From Bradyrhizobium sp. 164 (GTDB lineage: Bacteria; Pseudomonadota; Alphaproteobacteria; Rhizobiales; Xanthobacteraceae), in the NCBI RefSeq assembly GCF_023073715.1, contig NZ_JADPKA010000095.1:62001-126000 (forward strand): 64,000 nt of DNA, given 5' to 3'. The notes under the pieces are model-generated. The model was not told the DNA's origin and made no database searches. It saw only the letters and a program-made list of their open reading frames with translations. Positions within the stretch are counted from its first letter, which is position 1, and each line of letters starts with the position of its first letter. Position numbers and translations under genes: made by a program. This document shows, in pieces, positions 53,661-64,000 of the stretch.

Positions 53661-54498
53661 TCCACGGCTGACGCCGGTGCGGGGCGACATCGCCGCGAAA
53701 TATCTCCAAGGCAAGGTGGAGGCGAAACGCTTCGTCACTGGCGAGGAATTCGAGGTGGTCGAGGCCATCGCGGCCGTGCGTGAGCAGCCATCCTCGAATG
53801 CGAAGTTGATGACCGAGGCGCTGCGCGGTGAGCGCGTCACCATTTACGACCGCAACGGCGAAGGCTGGGCCTGGGGCCAGCTCAATGCCGACGGCTATGT
53901 CGGCTGGCTGCCGGATGCGGGCCTGGCTCGCCCCGCGGCAACGCCGACCCACGTCGTCAGTGTACTCCGGACGTTTGCGTTTCCCGGCCCTTCAATCAAG
54001 CTGCCGCCGGCCGACACGCTGGTGCTTGGATCAAAGCTCACGATCGTGCGCGAGCATGGGGCCTTCGCGGTGACGGGCGACGGAACGTTCTTGCCGAAGA
54101 TCCATCTCGTCCCGCTCGATCATCGCGAGCCGGACTTCGTCGCCGTCGCCGAGCGCTTCGTCGGCACGCCCTATCTCTGGGGCGGCAAAAGCAGCTTTGG
54201 CATCGATTGCTCGGGCCTGGTGCAAGTCTCGCTGACTGCTGCCGGCATCGGCTGCCCGCGCGACAGCGACATGCAGCAGGCAGGCCTCGGCCGCGCGCTC
54301 GAGGCGCATGAGTGGGACAAGCTGCAACGCGGAGATCTGATCTTCTGGAAGGGCCACGTTGCCATCGTGCGCGACGGGGCCACCATGGTTCACGCCAACG
54401 CCTATCACATGGCCACCGTGATCGAACCAACCGGGCCGGCGCTTGCGCGCATCAGGCAGGCCGGCAGCGAGGTCGTCGCGATCAATCGGCTCGCTTAA
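53653..54498 (+). CDS. NlpC/P60 cysteine peptidase with SH3-like domains
   Basis: About 281 residues from the ATG at 53653 (a GTG at 53644 is in frame), overlapping the aminopeptidase stop by 8 nt. An N-terminal region with bacterial SH3-like repeats (VREQPSSNAKLMTEALRGERVTIYDRNGEGWAWGQLNADGYVGWLP) precedes an NlpC/P60 domain (about 165-280): GTPYLWGGKSSFGIDCSGLV with the catalytic Cys, and GHVAIVRDGATMVHANA with the His. No signal peptide is seen, so it may recycle cell-wall peptides in the cytoplasm, for example with the aminopeptidase. Confidence 0.9.
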   Translation: MHDPRLTPVRGDIAAKYLQGKVEAKRFVTGEEFEVVEAIAAVREQPSSNAKLMTEALRGERVTIYDRNGEGWAWGQLNADGYVGWLPDAGLARPAATPTHVVSVLRTFAFPGPSIKLPPADTLVLGSKLTIVREHGAFAVTGDGTFLPKIHLVPLDHREPDFVAVAERFVGTPYLWGGKSSFGIDCSGLVQVSLTAAGIGCPRDSDMQQAGLGRALEAHEWDKLQRGDLIFWKGHVAIVRDGATMVHANAYHMATVIEPTGPALARIRQAGSEVVAINRLA

Positions 54499-54543
54499 TC
54501 TCGTGGCGGCGGGCGACAGCTCTCCGTACAGAGAGGTGAAGCA

Positions 54544-56181
<1,638 letters not shown>

Positions 56182-56185
56182 TGGC

Positions 56186-57364
56186 TCACCTGAACGTCTT
56201 GCGCGGATCGAAGGCGTCGCGCACGGCTTCGCCGATGAAGATCAAGAGCGACAGCATGATCGCGACCGAGAAGAAGCCGGAGAAGCCGAGCCAAGGTGCT
56301 TGCACATTGGCTTTCGCCTGGGACAGCAATTCGCCCAGCGAAGGCGATCCCGGCGGCAGGCCGAAGCCCAGGAAATCGAGCGCCGTCAGCGTCATCACCG
56401 AGCTCGACACGATGAAGGGCAGGAACGTCATGGTCGCGACCATGGCGTTCGGCAGCAGGTGGCGGAACATGATGACCTGATTAGACACGCCAAGCGCCCG
56501 CGCCGCCTGAATGTATTCGAAGTTGCGCCCGCGCAGGAACTCGGCCCGCACGAGACCCACCAGTGAGACCCAGGAGAACAGCAACAGGATGCCGAGCAGC
56601 ACGAAGAAGCCGGGCACGAGGACCGAGGACAGGATCAGGAGAAGGTAGAGCGAGGGAATCGCCGTCCAGATCTCGATGAAGCGCTGGAAGATGAGATCGA
56701 CCCGACCGCCGAAATAGCCCTGCACCGCCCCCGCCGCGATGCCGATCACCGACGAGATGATGGTGAGACACAGGCCGAACAGCACCGAGATGCGGAAGCC
56801 GTAGATCAGTCGTGCGACCACGTCGCGTCCCTGATCGTCGGTGCCGAGCCAGTTGTATTCGAGGTCGCGGCAGCTCTTCAGCCCCTTCTTCTCCACCACC
56901 GGCTTGCATTGCTTCTCGGTCAGCATCCAGGTCGGCGGCGACGGCGCCGGCGTCGGCAGGTCAAGATTGTGGGTATCGTAAGAATAGCGGATCAGCGGCC
57001 AGACGATGCTGCCGCCCTTGTCCTTGATCAGCTTCTGCAAAAAGGGATCGCGGTAGTCGGCCGCAGTCTCGAAGTCGCCGCCGAAGGTGGTTTCCGAATA
57101 GGTCACGAAGGCCGGCCAATAGAGCCGGCCGTCGAACTTGATCAGGAAAGGCCGGTCGTTGGCGATCAACTCGGCGAACAGCGAGACCACGAACAGAATA
57201 ATGAACATCCAGAACGACCAATAGCCGCGGCGGTTCGCCTTGAAGTTCTGCCATCGCCGCCGGTTGAGCGGCGAAGGCGCGAACGACTTGCGCGTGATTG
57301 GAACGACCTCACCCAGCGGAGACTGCGTCGTGGTCTCGATCGGCGTCGGCGCGATAATTGTCAT
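56186..57364 (-). CDS. yejE: Oligopeptide ABC transporter permease YejE
   Basis: About 392 residues from the ATG at 57364. A hydrophilic N-terminus (about 1-50) precedes a helix SFWMFIILFVVSLFAELIAN, a periplasmic insertion (about 75-175) with ESETTFGGDFETAADYRDPFLQ-like sequence, and a DppC/OppC-type permease core with EFLRGRNFEYIQAARALGVSN (EAA-type loop). The long insertion is usual for YejE. Its ATG overlaps the yejB stop by 1 nt. Confidence 0.92.
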   Translation of the reverse strand: MTIIAPTPIETTTQSPLGEVVPITRKSFAPSPLNRRRWQNFKANRRGYWSFWMFIILFVVSLFAELIANDRPFLIKFDGRLYWPAFVTYSETTFGGDFETAADYRDPFLQKLIKDKGGSIVWPLIRYSYDTHNLDLPTPAPSPPTWMLTEKQCKPVVEKKGLKSCRDLEYNWLGTDDQGRDVVARLIYGFRISVLFGLCLTIISSVIGIAAGAVQGYFGGRVDLIFQRFIEIWTAIPSLYLLLILSSVLVPGFFVLLGILLLFSWVSLVGLVRAEFLRGRNFEYIQAARALGVSNQVIMFRHLLPNAMVATMTFLPFIVSSSVMTLTALDFLGFGLPPGSPSLGELLSQAKANVQAPWLGFSGFFSVAIMLSLLIFIGEAVRDAFDPRKTFR

Positions 57365-58473
57365 CAGACCTCCCGCGCCTCGAAATCGATCCGGGGGTCG
57401 ATCCACATATAGGTCAGGTCGGAGATCAGGTTGATCACGAGGCCGACCAACGAAAAGATGTAGAGCGTGCCGAACACCACGGGATAGTCACGGTTGAGCA
57501 CGCTCTCGAAACTGAGCAGCCCGAGCCCGTCCAGCGAGAAGATGGTCTCGATCAGCAGCGAGCCCGAGAAGAAGGCGTGGATGAACGTCCCTGGAAAACC
57601 GGCGATCACGATCAGCATCGCATTGCGGAACACATGGCCGTAAAGCACCCGGCCCTCGCTGCACCCCTTGGCGCGCGCGGTCATGACATACTGCTTGCGA
57701 ATCTCGTCCAGGAACGAATTCTTGGTCAGGAACGTCATGGTGGTGAACGCGCCGAGCCCCATGGCGATCAGCGGCAGCGTCAGATGCCAGAAATAATCGA
57801 GGATCTTCCAATACCAGGGAAACTGCGACCAGCCGTCCGAGGTCAGTCCACGCAGCGGGAACCAGTTGAAGAACGAGCCGCCGGCAAACAGGATGATGAG
57901 GAGGATGGCGAACAGAAATCCGGGAATGGCATAGCCGAGCACGAGCACGGTCGACGTCCAGGTGTCGAAGCGCGTGCCGTCCTTGACCGCCTTGCGGATG
58001 CCAAGTGGGATCGAGATCAGATAAGTAATCAGAGTCAGCCAGATCCCGAGCGAAATCGAGACCGGCAGCTTCTCCTTGATCAGCTGGATCACGCTGACAT
58101 CGCGGAAATAGCTCTTGCCGAAATCGAAGCGCGCGAAATTCCAGACCATCAGGAGAAAGCGTTCCGGTGCCGGCTTGTCGAAACCGAACTGTACCTCGAG
58201 CTTCTTGATGAAGTCAGGATCAAGACCTTGCGCGCCGCGATATTTCGAGTTGATAGCGTCGCCACCGGCCCCGACTTGCCCCGGTGCACGCTGAGCGAAG
58301 TCGCCGCCGCCCGATATGCGCGAGCTGCCGCCGGTGTCGGCGCCGGAGAGCTGCGCGATCACGCGCTCGACCGGGCCACCCGGCGCGAACTGCACGACGA
58401 TAAAGGACACGAAGAGAATCCCGAGCAGCGTCGGGATCATCAAGAGGATGCGGCGGGCGATATAGGCGCTCAT
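57364..58473 (-). CDS. yejB: Oligopeptide ABC transporter permease YejB
   Basis: 369 residues. DppB/OppB-type permease with an N-terminal helix (RRILLMIPTLLGILFVSFIVVQFAPGGPVERVIAQL, including the PGG motif), an insertion at about 45-95, and a C-terminal core with KQYVMTARAKGCSEGRVLYGHVFRNAMLIVIAGFPG. It pairs with YejE in the inner membrane. It follows the first YejA-like gene by 2 nt. Confidence 0.93.
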   Translation of the reverse strand: MSAYIARRILLMIPTLLGILFVSFIVVQFAPGGPVERVIAQLSGADTGGSSRISGGGDFAQRAPGQVGAGGDAINSKYRGAQGLDPDFIKKLEVQFGFDKPAPERFLLMVWNFARFDFGKSYFRDVSVIQLIKEKLPVSISLGIWLTLITYLISIPLGIRKAVKDGTRFDTWTSTVLVLGYAIPGFLFAILLIILFAGGSFFNWFPLRGLTSDGWSQFPWYWKILDYFWHLTLPLIAMGLGAFTTMTFLTKNSFLDEIRKQYVMTARAKGCSEGRVLYGHVFRNAMLIVIAGFPGTFIHAFFSGSLLIETIFSLDGLGLLSFESVLNRDYPVVFGTLYIFSLVGLVINLISDLTYMWIDPRIDFEAREV

Positions 58474-58475
58474 GA

Positions 58476-60350
58476 TTATTTCGCCTGCTCGAGCTTGGCG
58501 GCCTTGGCGGGTTCATGCCACCAGATGTCGGGTGCGCCGACGCCGTTGGCATAACGCGGCAGCTTCTGAGGGTGGCCGAACTGATCCCAATAAGCCAGCC
58601 GGTGCGTCTTGTTGTACCATTGCGGCACCCAATATCGGCCGGCGCGGAACAGACGGTCGAAGGCGCGGCACGCGATGGTCAAATCTTCTCGGCTGTCCGC
58701 CGCCATGATCTTTTCGATCATGGCGTCGATGGCCGGGCTGGCGACGCCTGCGAGATTGTATGAGCCTTTGGTCGCAGCGACCTGCGAAGAAAAGAATGCG
58801 CGCATGGCGTCGCCGGGCGTCGCCGACATGCTGAAGCGCTGGATCGTCATATCGAAGTCGAACTCTTCCTGGCGCGCCCTGTATTGCACGGCATCGACGA
58901 GGCGCACGCTCGCTTCGATGCCGAGCGTCCCCAGGTTCTTGATGTAGGGCGCGTGGTGCGGCTGGAAGGAGGGCTCGTCCAGCAGGAATTCGATCCTGAA
59001 CACCTCTCCGTTCGGCAGCACCCGCTTGCCATCCTTGATCGGGACACCGGCTTCGTTTAGCAATTGCTGCGCCTTGCGCAGCAGGCTCCGGTCTTGCCCG
59101 GAGCCGTCCGAGACCGGCGGCGTGAATGGGGCCGCGAACACGTCGTCCGGCACATGGCCGCGAAACGGCTCCAGCAGTTTCAGCTCGTCCGGCGAAGGAG
59201 GCGCGTCGCCCGCCATGAGATCCGAGTTCTGGAACGGTGACACCGTACGGGCATAAGCGCCGTACATGATAGTCTTGTTGGTCCACTCGAAGTCAAAGGC
59301 ATTGATGAGGGCTTCGCGCACGCGGGGGTCTTTGAACTTGTCACGCCGCGTGTTGATGAACCAGCCCTGCGCGCCTGACGGCGTTTCGTCGGGCACGACC
59401 TCGAGCTTGACGCGACCATCCTTGACGGCCGGGAAGTCATAGCGCGTCGCCCAGATGCGTGAGGTGAATTCCTCACGGTAGAGATAGTTCTTGCCGGTGA
59501 AGCCTTCGAAGGCGACATCACGGTCGCGATAGAATTCATAACGCACGACGTCGAAATTGTAGCTGCCGCGGCAAACCGGCAGATCGGCAGCCCACCAGTC
59601 CTTGACCCGCTCGAATTCGATGTAGCGATTGACCTCGAATCTCCCGACCCTGTACGGCCCCGAGCCGAGCGGAATATCCAGCGTCGATTCGTCGAACGGC
59701 CGGGACGCGTAATACGCTTTCGAAAAGATCGGCAGGCCCGCGGCATAGAGCGGCACGTCGCGCGCCCGCCCCTTGGCAAAGGTGACAACGAGCGTGGCAT
59801 CGTCGATCGCTTCCGCGCTCACCATGTCGCGGAGCTGCACGATGAGCAGCGGATGCCCCTTGGTCTTCAGCGCGGTCAGTGAGAACGCGGCATCATGCGC
59901 GGTGAGCTTGGTGCCGTCGTGGAATTTCGCCTCCGGCCGCATCGTGAAGCGATAGACCAGCCGGTCCGGCGATATCTGCACGGATTTGGCGGCCAGCCCG
60001 TACATCGCGTCCGGCTCGTCACTCGCCCGCACCATCAGCGGCGAAAACGTCATGTCCATGCCTTGCGCGCCGTCGCCCTTGAGGATGAAGGCATTGAGCG
60101 AGTTGAAGGTCTGGTAGGACTGGTTATACGATTTCGCCGACGGGATGAGCGAGAACGTGCCGCCCTTCGGCGCGCCCGGATTGATATAATCGAAATGATG
60201 GAAATCGGCGGGATATTTGAGATCGCCGAACGCCGAGATGCCGTGGGCCTCGGGCGGCATTTCCGATGCCGTTGCGCCGCGCTGCCAGGCGGCGCCGAGC
60301 GCACCGGCGGCACCCAGGGCAAGCACATGCCGGCGTGAAAGCTGCGCCAT
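58476..60350 (-). CDS. yejA: YejA-type periplasmic oligopeptide-binding protein (copy 1)
   Basis: About 624 residues from the ATG at 60350. A twin-arginine-like signal LSRRHVLALGAAGALGAAW starts the protein. The SBP_bac_5 domain follows, with HGISAFGDLKYPADFHHFDYINPGAPKGGTFSLIP and, later, YNFDVVRYEFYRDRDVAFEGF, typical of YejA. It would hand peptides to YejBEF. The second copy upstream has the same opening motif, so the pair arose by duplication. It starts 14 nt after the upstream copy. Confidence 0.92.
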   Translation of the reverse strand: MAQLSRRHVLALGAAGALGAAWQRGATASEMPPEAHGISAFGDLKYPADFHHFDYINPGAPKGGTFSLIPSAKSYNQSYQTFNSLNAFILKGDGAQGMDMTFSPLMVRASDEPDAMYGLAAKSVQISPDRLVYRFTMRPEAKFHDGTKLTAHDAAFSLTALKTKGHPLLIVQLRDMVSAEAIDDATLVVTFAKGRARDVPLYAAGLPIFSKAYYASRPFDESTLDIPLGSGPYRVGRFEVNRYIEFERVKDWWAADLPVCRGSYNFDVVRYEFYRDRDVAFEGFTGKNYLYREEFTSRIWATRYDFPAVKDGRVKLEVVPDETPSGAQGWFINTRRDKFKDPRVREALINAFDFEWTNKTIMYGAYARTVSPFQNSDLMAGDAPPSPDELKLLEPFRGHVPDDVFAAPFTPPVSDGSGQDRSLLRKAQQLLNEAGVPIKDGKRVLPNGEVFRIEFLLDEPSFQPHHAPYIKNLGTLGIEASVRLVDAVQYRARQEEFDFDMTIQRFSMSATPGDAMRAFFSSQVAATKGSYNLAGVASPAIDAMIEKIMAADSREDLTIACRAFDRLFRAGRYWVPQWYNKTHRLAYWDQFGHPQKLPRYANGVGAPDIWWHEPAKAAKLEQAK

Positions 60351-60364
60351 GCGCAAAGGCTCCC

Positions 60365-62353
60365 TCAAGAGCGTTTTCCGATCCGCGCCGCTTTTTCGGC
60401 GTCATACCACCACAGCGTCGGCAGGCCGGACCGTCCATATTTCGGCATTGGCTCGGCGTGGCTGAAGCGATCCCAGCGGGCATAGCGCGCGAACGGATAG
60501 GTGAACTGCGGAACCACGTAGAAATTCCAGAGCAGCACGCGATCGAGCGCATGGGTGGCGGCGACGAGGCCAGCGCGATCCTTGGCGAAGATCACCTTCT
60601 CGATCAAGGCATCCACGGCAGGGTTCTTGATGCCGATGGTGTTGCGCGCACCAGGCACGTCGGCCGCCTGCGAGCCCCAGAACTCGCGTTGCTCGTTGCC
60701 CGGCGAGAGCGACTCGCCCCACTGATCGATGATCATGTCGAAGTCGAAGCTGCGCAGCCGGTTCTGGTACTGCGCATCGTCGACGGTACGAACCGACGCA
60801 TTGACGCCGATTCGCTCCAGCGACGGCTTGTAGAACAGTGCGATTCGCTCTGATGAGGGATCCTGCACCAGGATTTCGATCGTCAGAACCTTGCCCGAGG
60901 CGTCTACCAGCTTGTGGTCGCGGACTTCGAAACCGGCCTCTTTCAGCAGCTTTGCCGCTTCGCGCAGATTGGCGCGCACGGCCTCTGGAGTGCCGCCGAC
61001 CGGATTCTGGTAAGGCGTGGTGAAAACTTCCGGCGGCACCTTGTCCTTTACCGTTTCAAGGATCTGCAGCTCCTCCCCCTGGGGCAGCCCGGTCGCGGCG
61101 AGTTCCGTGCCTTCGAAATAGCTGTTGATGCGCTTGTACTGACCGAAGAAGAGCTGCTTGTTCATCTCCTCGAAATCGAAGGCATAGTTGAAGGCGCGCC
61201 GCACCCGCGCGTCCTTGAATTGGGGACGCCTGATGTTGACGACGAAGGCCTGCATGCGGCCGGAATCGTTGATCGGAAATTCTTCCTTGATGACCCGCTT
61301 CTCCGCGACCGCCGGGAAGTCGTAGGCCGTCGCCCATTGCTTGGCGGAGTTTTCCGCGATCCAGTCGGCCTGGTCGGCCTTAAAGGCTTCCAGCGCCACG
61401 AGGTTGTCACGGAAGAACTCGAAGCGCAGCTCGTCGAAATTGTTGGTGCCGATCTGGCTGGGGAGATTGGCACCCCAATGATCTTTCACCCGCTCCAGCT
61501 TGATCGAGCGTCCCGCCACGAATTCCTTGATCCGGTACGGCCCGGAGCCCAGCGGGATCTCCAGCGTGGTCGCGCTGACGTCGCGTTTGCGCCCCTGGGC
61601 GTCGGTGCCTTCCCACCAATGTTTCGGCAGCACGGTCAATTCGCCGACGATGGTCGGCAGTTCGCGGTTGCCCGGCCCGTCGAAGCTGAACTTGACGTCG
61701 CGCTCGCCAACTTTCTCCGCCTTGCTCACGTGGCGATAGTAGGACGCGTACATGGGGCTCTGCTGCTTGAACGTCTCCAGCGAGAAAATGACGTCCTCCG
61801 GCGTCACCGGCTTGCCGTCATGCCAGCGGGCTTCCTTGCGCAGGCGATAGATCACCCAGGAAAAATCGTCCGGATGTTGTGCCGCCTCGGCAAGCTCGCC
61901 GTACTCGGTCGCCACCTCGTCCTGCGCCCGGGTCATGAGCGTTTCGTAGATCATCGCCGCGGCTGGAGCGAGGGAGCCCTTGATGCCGGCGACCGCGAGG
62001 TTGAAATTGTCGAAGGTGCCGATCGAGATCAGGCGGGCAACGCCGCCTTTGGGCGCATCCGGATTGACGTAATCGAAGCGCTTGAAGTCGGCGGGGTACT
62101 TGATATCGCCGAACAGCGACAGAGCATGGCGCCAAGGAAGCCCGTTTTCATTGGCTGATTGCGCCGCTGCCGTGCCGATGACGGAAACGCGGCCCATGGA
62201 ACCGAGGGCGGGGAGAGCTGCGGCCGCAGTGCCGGAGAGCAGGAGATCGCGTCGGGTAATGGCCAAATCAACATTCCCTGTCTTGAAGGAGGCTACTCCT
62301 TTAAGTTCCCAATATAGGCGAGGTTTCGACCGAGTAGGTTGCTTTTTGCTCAT
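60365..62353 (-). CDS. YejA-type periplasmic oligopeptide-binding protein (copy 2)
   Basis: 662 residues (ATG 62353). The export signal is of twin-arginine type (ITRRDLLLSGTAAAALPALG), preceded by about 30 polar residues; a TTG at 62266 with an AGGGA upstream is another possible start and would give a normal-length signal. The SBP_bac_5 domain opens with ALSLFGDIKYPADFKRFDYVNPDAPKGGVARLIS, nearly the same layout as copy 1. It is the first gene of the peptide transporter operon. Confidence 0.91.
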   Translation of the reverse strand: MSKKQPTRSKPRLYWELKGVASFKTGNVDLAITRRDLLLSGTAAAALPALGSMGRVSVIGTAAAQSANENGLPWRHALSLFGDIKYPADFKRFDYVNPDAPKGGVARLISIGTFDNFNLAVAGIKGSLAPAAAMIYETLMTRAQDEVATEYGELAEAAQHPDDFSWVIYRLRKEARWHDGKPVTPEDVIFSLETFKQQSPMYASYYRHVSKAEKVGERDVKFSFDGPGNRELPTIVGELTVLPKHWWEGTDAQGRKRDVSATTLEIPLGSGPYRIKEFVAGRSIKLERVKDHWGANLPSQIGTNNFDELRFEFFRDNLVALEAFKADQADWIAENSAKQWATAYDFPAVAEKRVIKEEFPINDSGRMQAFVVNIRRPQFKDARVRRAFNYAFDFEEMNKQLFFGQYKRINSYFEGTELAATGLPQGEELQILETVKDKVPPEVFTTPYQNPVGGTPEAVRANLREAAKLLKEAGFEVRDHKLVDASGKVLTIEILVQDPSSERIALFYKPSLERIGVNASVRTVDDAQYQNRLRSFDFDMIIDQWGESLSPGNEQREFWGSQAADVPGARNTIGIKNPAVDALIEKVIFAKDRAGLVAATHALDRVLLWNFYVVPQFTYPFARYARWDRFSHAEPMPKYGRSGLPTLWWYDAEKAARIGKRS

Positions 62354-62426
62354 CTTGAAAGCCCAGCCGGCCTATCGGATGCGGCCAAACGCCCCGATGA
62401 CGTCGCCGCGAGGCCGGATAAGCAAA

Positions 62427-62450
62427 CGGCCAGGCTTTTCAGCCTGGCCG
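62427..62450 (-). terminator. Hairpin terminator after cycM
   Basis: CGGCCAGGC / GCCTGGCCG 9-bp stem (62427-62450, loop of 6 nt). On the minus strand it is followed by TTTGCTT. It lies 26 nt after the cycM stop and before the peptide transporter operon. Confidence 0.65.
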
Positions 62451-62476
62451 CAGATTCCAAGAGAGAATTTTGAGGC

Positions 62477-63031
62477 TTACTTAGACGCCGTCGGCAGCGG
62501 CTGCGGATGCTCCGACAACGAATTCAGATAGGCAATGACGTCGGCCCGCTCGGAATCCTTCGGGATACCAGCGAAGCCCATTGCAGTGCCCGGGATGAAG
62601 CCCTTCGGATTGGCGATGAACTTGTTGAGATCGTCGAACGTCCAGGTGCCGCCCTTGGCTTTCATGGCGGCCGAGAAGTTGAACCCGCGGCCTTCGCCCT
62701 TCGGCTCGCCGACAACGCCATAAAGGTTCGGACCGACGCGATTCGGGCCGCCCTTTTCGAAGGTATGACAGGCGCCACACTTCTTGGCGGCCGCCGCGCC
62801 CTTTTCGACGGAGGCGGTCTGGAGCAGCTTTTCGATCGGCTCCGAGGAGGCTGCAGCGGCGGCGCCGCCCTCCTTGCCGTGGCCAGCATCTTCCTTCACC
62901 GCGATCTCGAAGCCCGGCTTTTCCGGCATCTTCGGCGAGAAAAGCGCCTGGGCGGTGAAGCTCGTCACGAGCAGCACGAGACAGGTGCCAAGAACAGCAC
63001 CGAGAATCTTGTTGAGTTCGAAAGAATCCAT
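62477..63031 (-). CDS. cycM: Membrane-anchored cytochrome c CycM
   Basis: 184 residues from the ATG at 63031. An uncleaved signal anchor (LGAVLGTCLVLLVTSFTAQALF, about 10-31), an alanine/glutamate-rich linker, and a class I cytochrome c domain with heme motif CGACH (85-89), GPNLYGVVG and the distal Met in GTAMGF. Length and layout match Bradyrhizobium CycM, which carries electrons from the bc1 complex to the aa3 oxidase. Longer in-frame readings upstream to 63163 lack any family sense. Confidence 0.92.
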   Translation of the reverse strand: MDSFELNKILGAVLGTCLVLLVTSFTAQALFSPKMPEKPGFEIAVKEDAGHGKEGGAAAAASSEPIEKLLQTASVEKGAAAAKKCGACHTFEKGGPNRVGPNLYGVVGEPKGEGRGFNFSAAMKAKGGTWTFDDLNKFIANPKGFIPGTAMGFAGIPKDSERADVIAYLNSLSEHPQPLPTASK

Positions 63032-63246
63032 TTCCGGCCAGGCCCCACCGCAAGAAGGAAACGGCGGCCCAAGCGGCCGCCAGGACGAGCCTCGGGAGAA
63101 AACGTTCCTTATTGTTTCCCCGAGTTTTGTCATTGAGATATCGGTTTGCCCCGGGTCTGGCAACCCGTATAAGCGACCGGGCTTTCAGCCCGTCCCCATG
63201 CCATTTCTCGGCGCGGAAAGCGCTCCGTTTCCAGGCCCTTGACCCA

Positions 63247-63987
63247 ATGATCGATCCCCGCATCCTGGTGCTGATCCCGGCCCGCATGGCCGCCACCCGC
63301 CTGCCCGGCAAGCCGCTCGCCGATATCGCGGGCCAGCCGATGATCGTGCACGTGCTGCGCCGCGCCGAGGCCGCTGCAATCGGCCGGGTCGCGGTCGCAA
63401 CCGACACGGCGGAGATCGCCTCGGTCGTCACAGCCCATGGCGGTGAGGCGGTGATGACCCGCCCGGACCATCCCTCGGGCTCGGACCGCATCCACGAGGC
63501 CATGCAGAAGCTCGATCCGGACGGCAAGGCCGAGATCGTGATCAATCTCCAGGGCGATTTCCCGACCATCACGCCGCAGACCATCCGCGAGGTGCTGCCA
63601 CCCTTTACCGAGCCTGCCGTCGATATCGTGACGCTGGCCTCGCAGATCCACACCGAGGAGGAGGATCTCGCCCCGAGCGTCGTGAAGGCGGTAGGCTCGC
63701 CGATCGGGCCGCGGCGGCTGCGGGCGCTCTATTTTACCCGTGCCACGGCTCCCTACGGCGACGGACCGCGTTACCACCATATCGGACTCTACGCGTACCG
63801 CCGCGCGGCGCTGGATCGATTCGTGTCGCTGCCACGGTCTCCCCTGGAAGTTCAGGAAAATCTTGAGCAACTCCGGGCGGTGGAAGCCGGCATGCGCATC
63901 GACATCATGGTCGTCGACAGCGTGCCCCGTGGCGTGGACACGCCGCCCGACCTCGAAACCGCGCGCAGCATCCTTTCCAAATCCTGA
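63247..63987 (+). CDS. kdsB: 3-deoxy-manno-octulosonate cytidylyltransferase KdsB
   Basis: 246 residues from the ATG at 63247. It activates Kdo as CMP-Kdo for lipopolysaccharide inner core. The nucleotide-binding start ILVLIPARMAATRLPGKPLADIAGQPMIVHVLRRA, then MTRPDHPSGSDRIHEAM and INLQGDFPTI are hallmark blocks; the end includes HIGLYAYRRAALDRFV and SPLEVQENLEQLRAVEAG. It diverges from cycM with about 215 nt between them, in which I see no convincing promoter. Confidence 0.94.
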   Translation: MIDPRILVLIPARMAATRLPGKPLADIAGQPMIVHVLRRAEAAAIGRVAVATDTAEIASVVTAHGGEAVMTRPDHPSGSDRIHEAMQKLDPDGKAEIVINLQGDFPTITPQTIREVLPPFTEPAVDIVTLASQIHTEEEDLAPSVVKAVGSPIGPRRLRALYFTRATAPYGDGPRYHHIGLYAYRRAALDRFVSLPRSPLEVQENLEQLRAVEAGMRIDIMVVDSVPRGVDTPPDLETARSILSKS

Positions 63988-64000
63988 GCCGCTGTTACAA

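Overview
The window is GC-rich, densely packed chromosomal DNA from an alphaproteobacterium. It most likely comes from Bradyrhizobium or a close relative. Pointers are the membrane-anchored CycM-type cytochrome c, the CysD/CysNC plus APS-type CysH sulfur pathway, the urt-ure urea cluster, a tad/cpa pilus locus, and promoters of the rhizobial EcfG and sigma-54 classes. I saw no tRNA, rRNA, CRISPR array, integrase or insertion sequence. Genus is inferred from gene content, not from a search.

Layout: 1-865 holds a patatin-like phospholipase (cut by the window edge) and a CAP-domain lipoprotein. 952-12508 is a sulfate assimilation island. On the minus strand run cysG, DUF2849, cysI, DUF934, cysH, the sulfate-binding protein, cysT, cysW and cysA; cysD and cysNC diverge on the plus strand. 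glcB (malate synthase G) follows at 12776-14941. 14982-19462 is a compact set of envelope and stress genes: CsbD, a 51-residue membrane peptide, DUF2865, an L,D-transpeptidase, an AI-2E family permease, a DUF883 protein and a holin-like protein. Five start regions there carry a GGAAC-N16/17-CGTT promoter of the EcfG general-stress sigma factor. 19650-23153 holds opgC, a TetR regulator and a CHASE/HWE-type histidine kinase whose N box looks degenerate.

23449-35854 (minus strand) is a urea uptake and hydrolysis cluster: urtABCDE, ureDAB, ureC, ureEFG. Inserted in it are a DUF559 nuclease-like gene, a small alarmone-hydrolase-like gene and an ABM-fold monooxygenase gene. A good sigma-54 (-24/-12) promoter lies upstream of urtA, which fits nitrogen control. 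36359-38697 groups three genes typical of cold adaptation: a DEAD-box RNA helicase, IF-1 and a CspA protein. 38811-51756 is a tad/cpa type IVb pilus locus. TadE-like proteins and a CpaC-N-like protein are on the minus strand; flp, cpaABCDEF and tadBC are on the plus strand; tadD is on the minus strand; a fatty acid hydroxylase sits in the middle. 51885-54498 has a small membrane protein, an M17 aminopeptidase and an NlpC/P60 hydrolase. 54544-62353 is a yej-type oligopeptide ABC operon with two tandem substrate-binding proteins. cycM and kdsB close the window.

The observations I rate highest are the cluster of five EcfG promoters, the sigma-54 promoter for the urea operon, and the insertion of a DUF559 gene flanked by inverted palindromic repeats inside the urease cluster, next to an alarmone hydrolase. 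I did not find an obviously new defence or mobile system.
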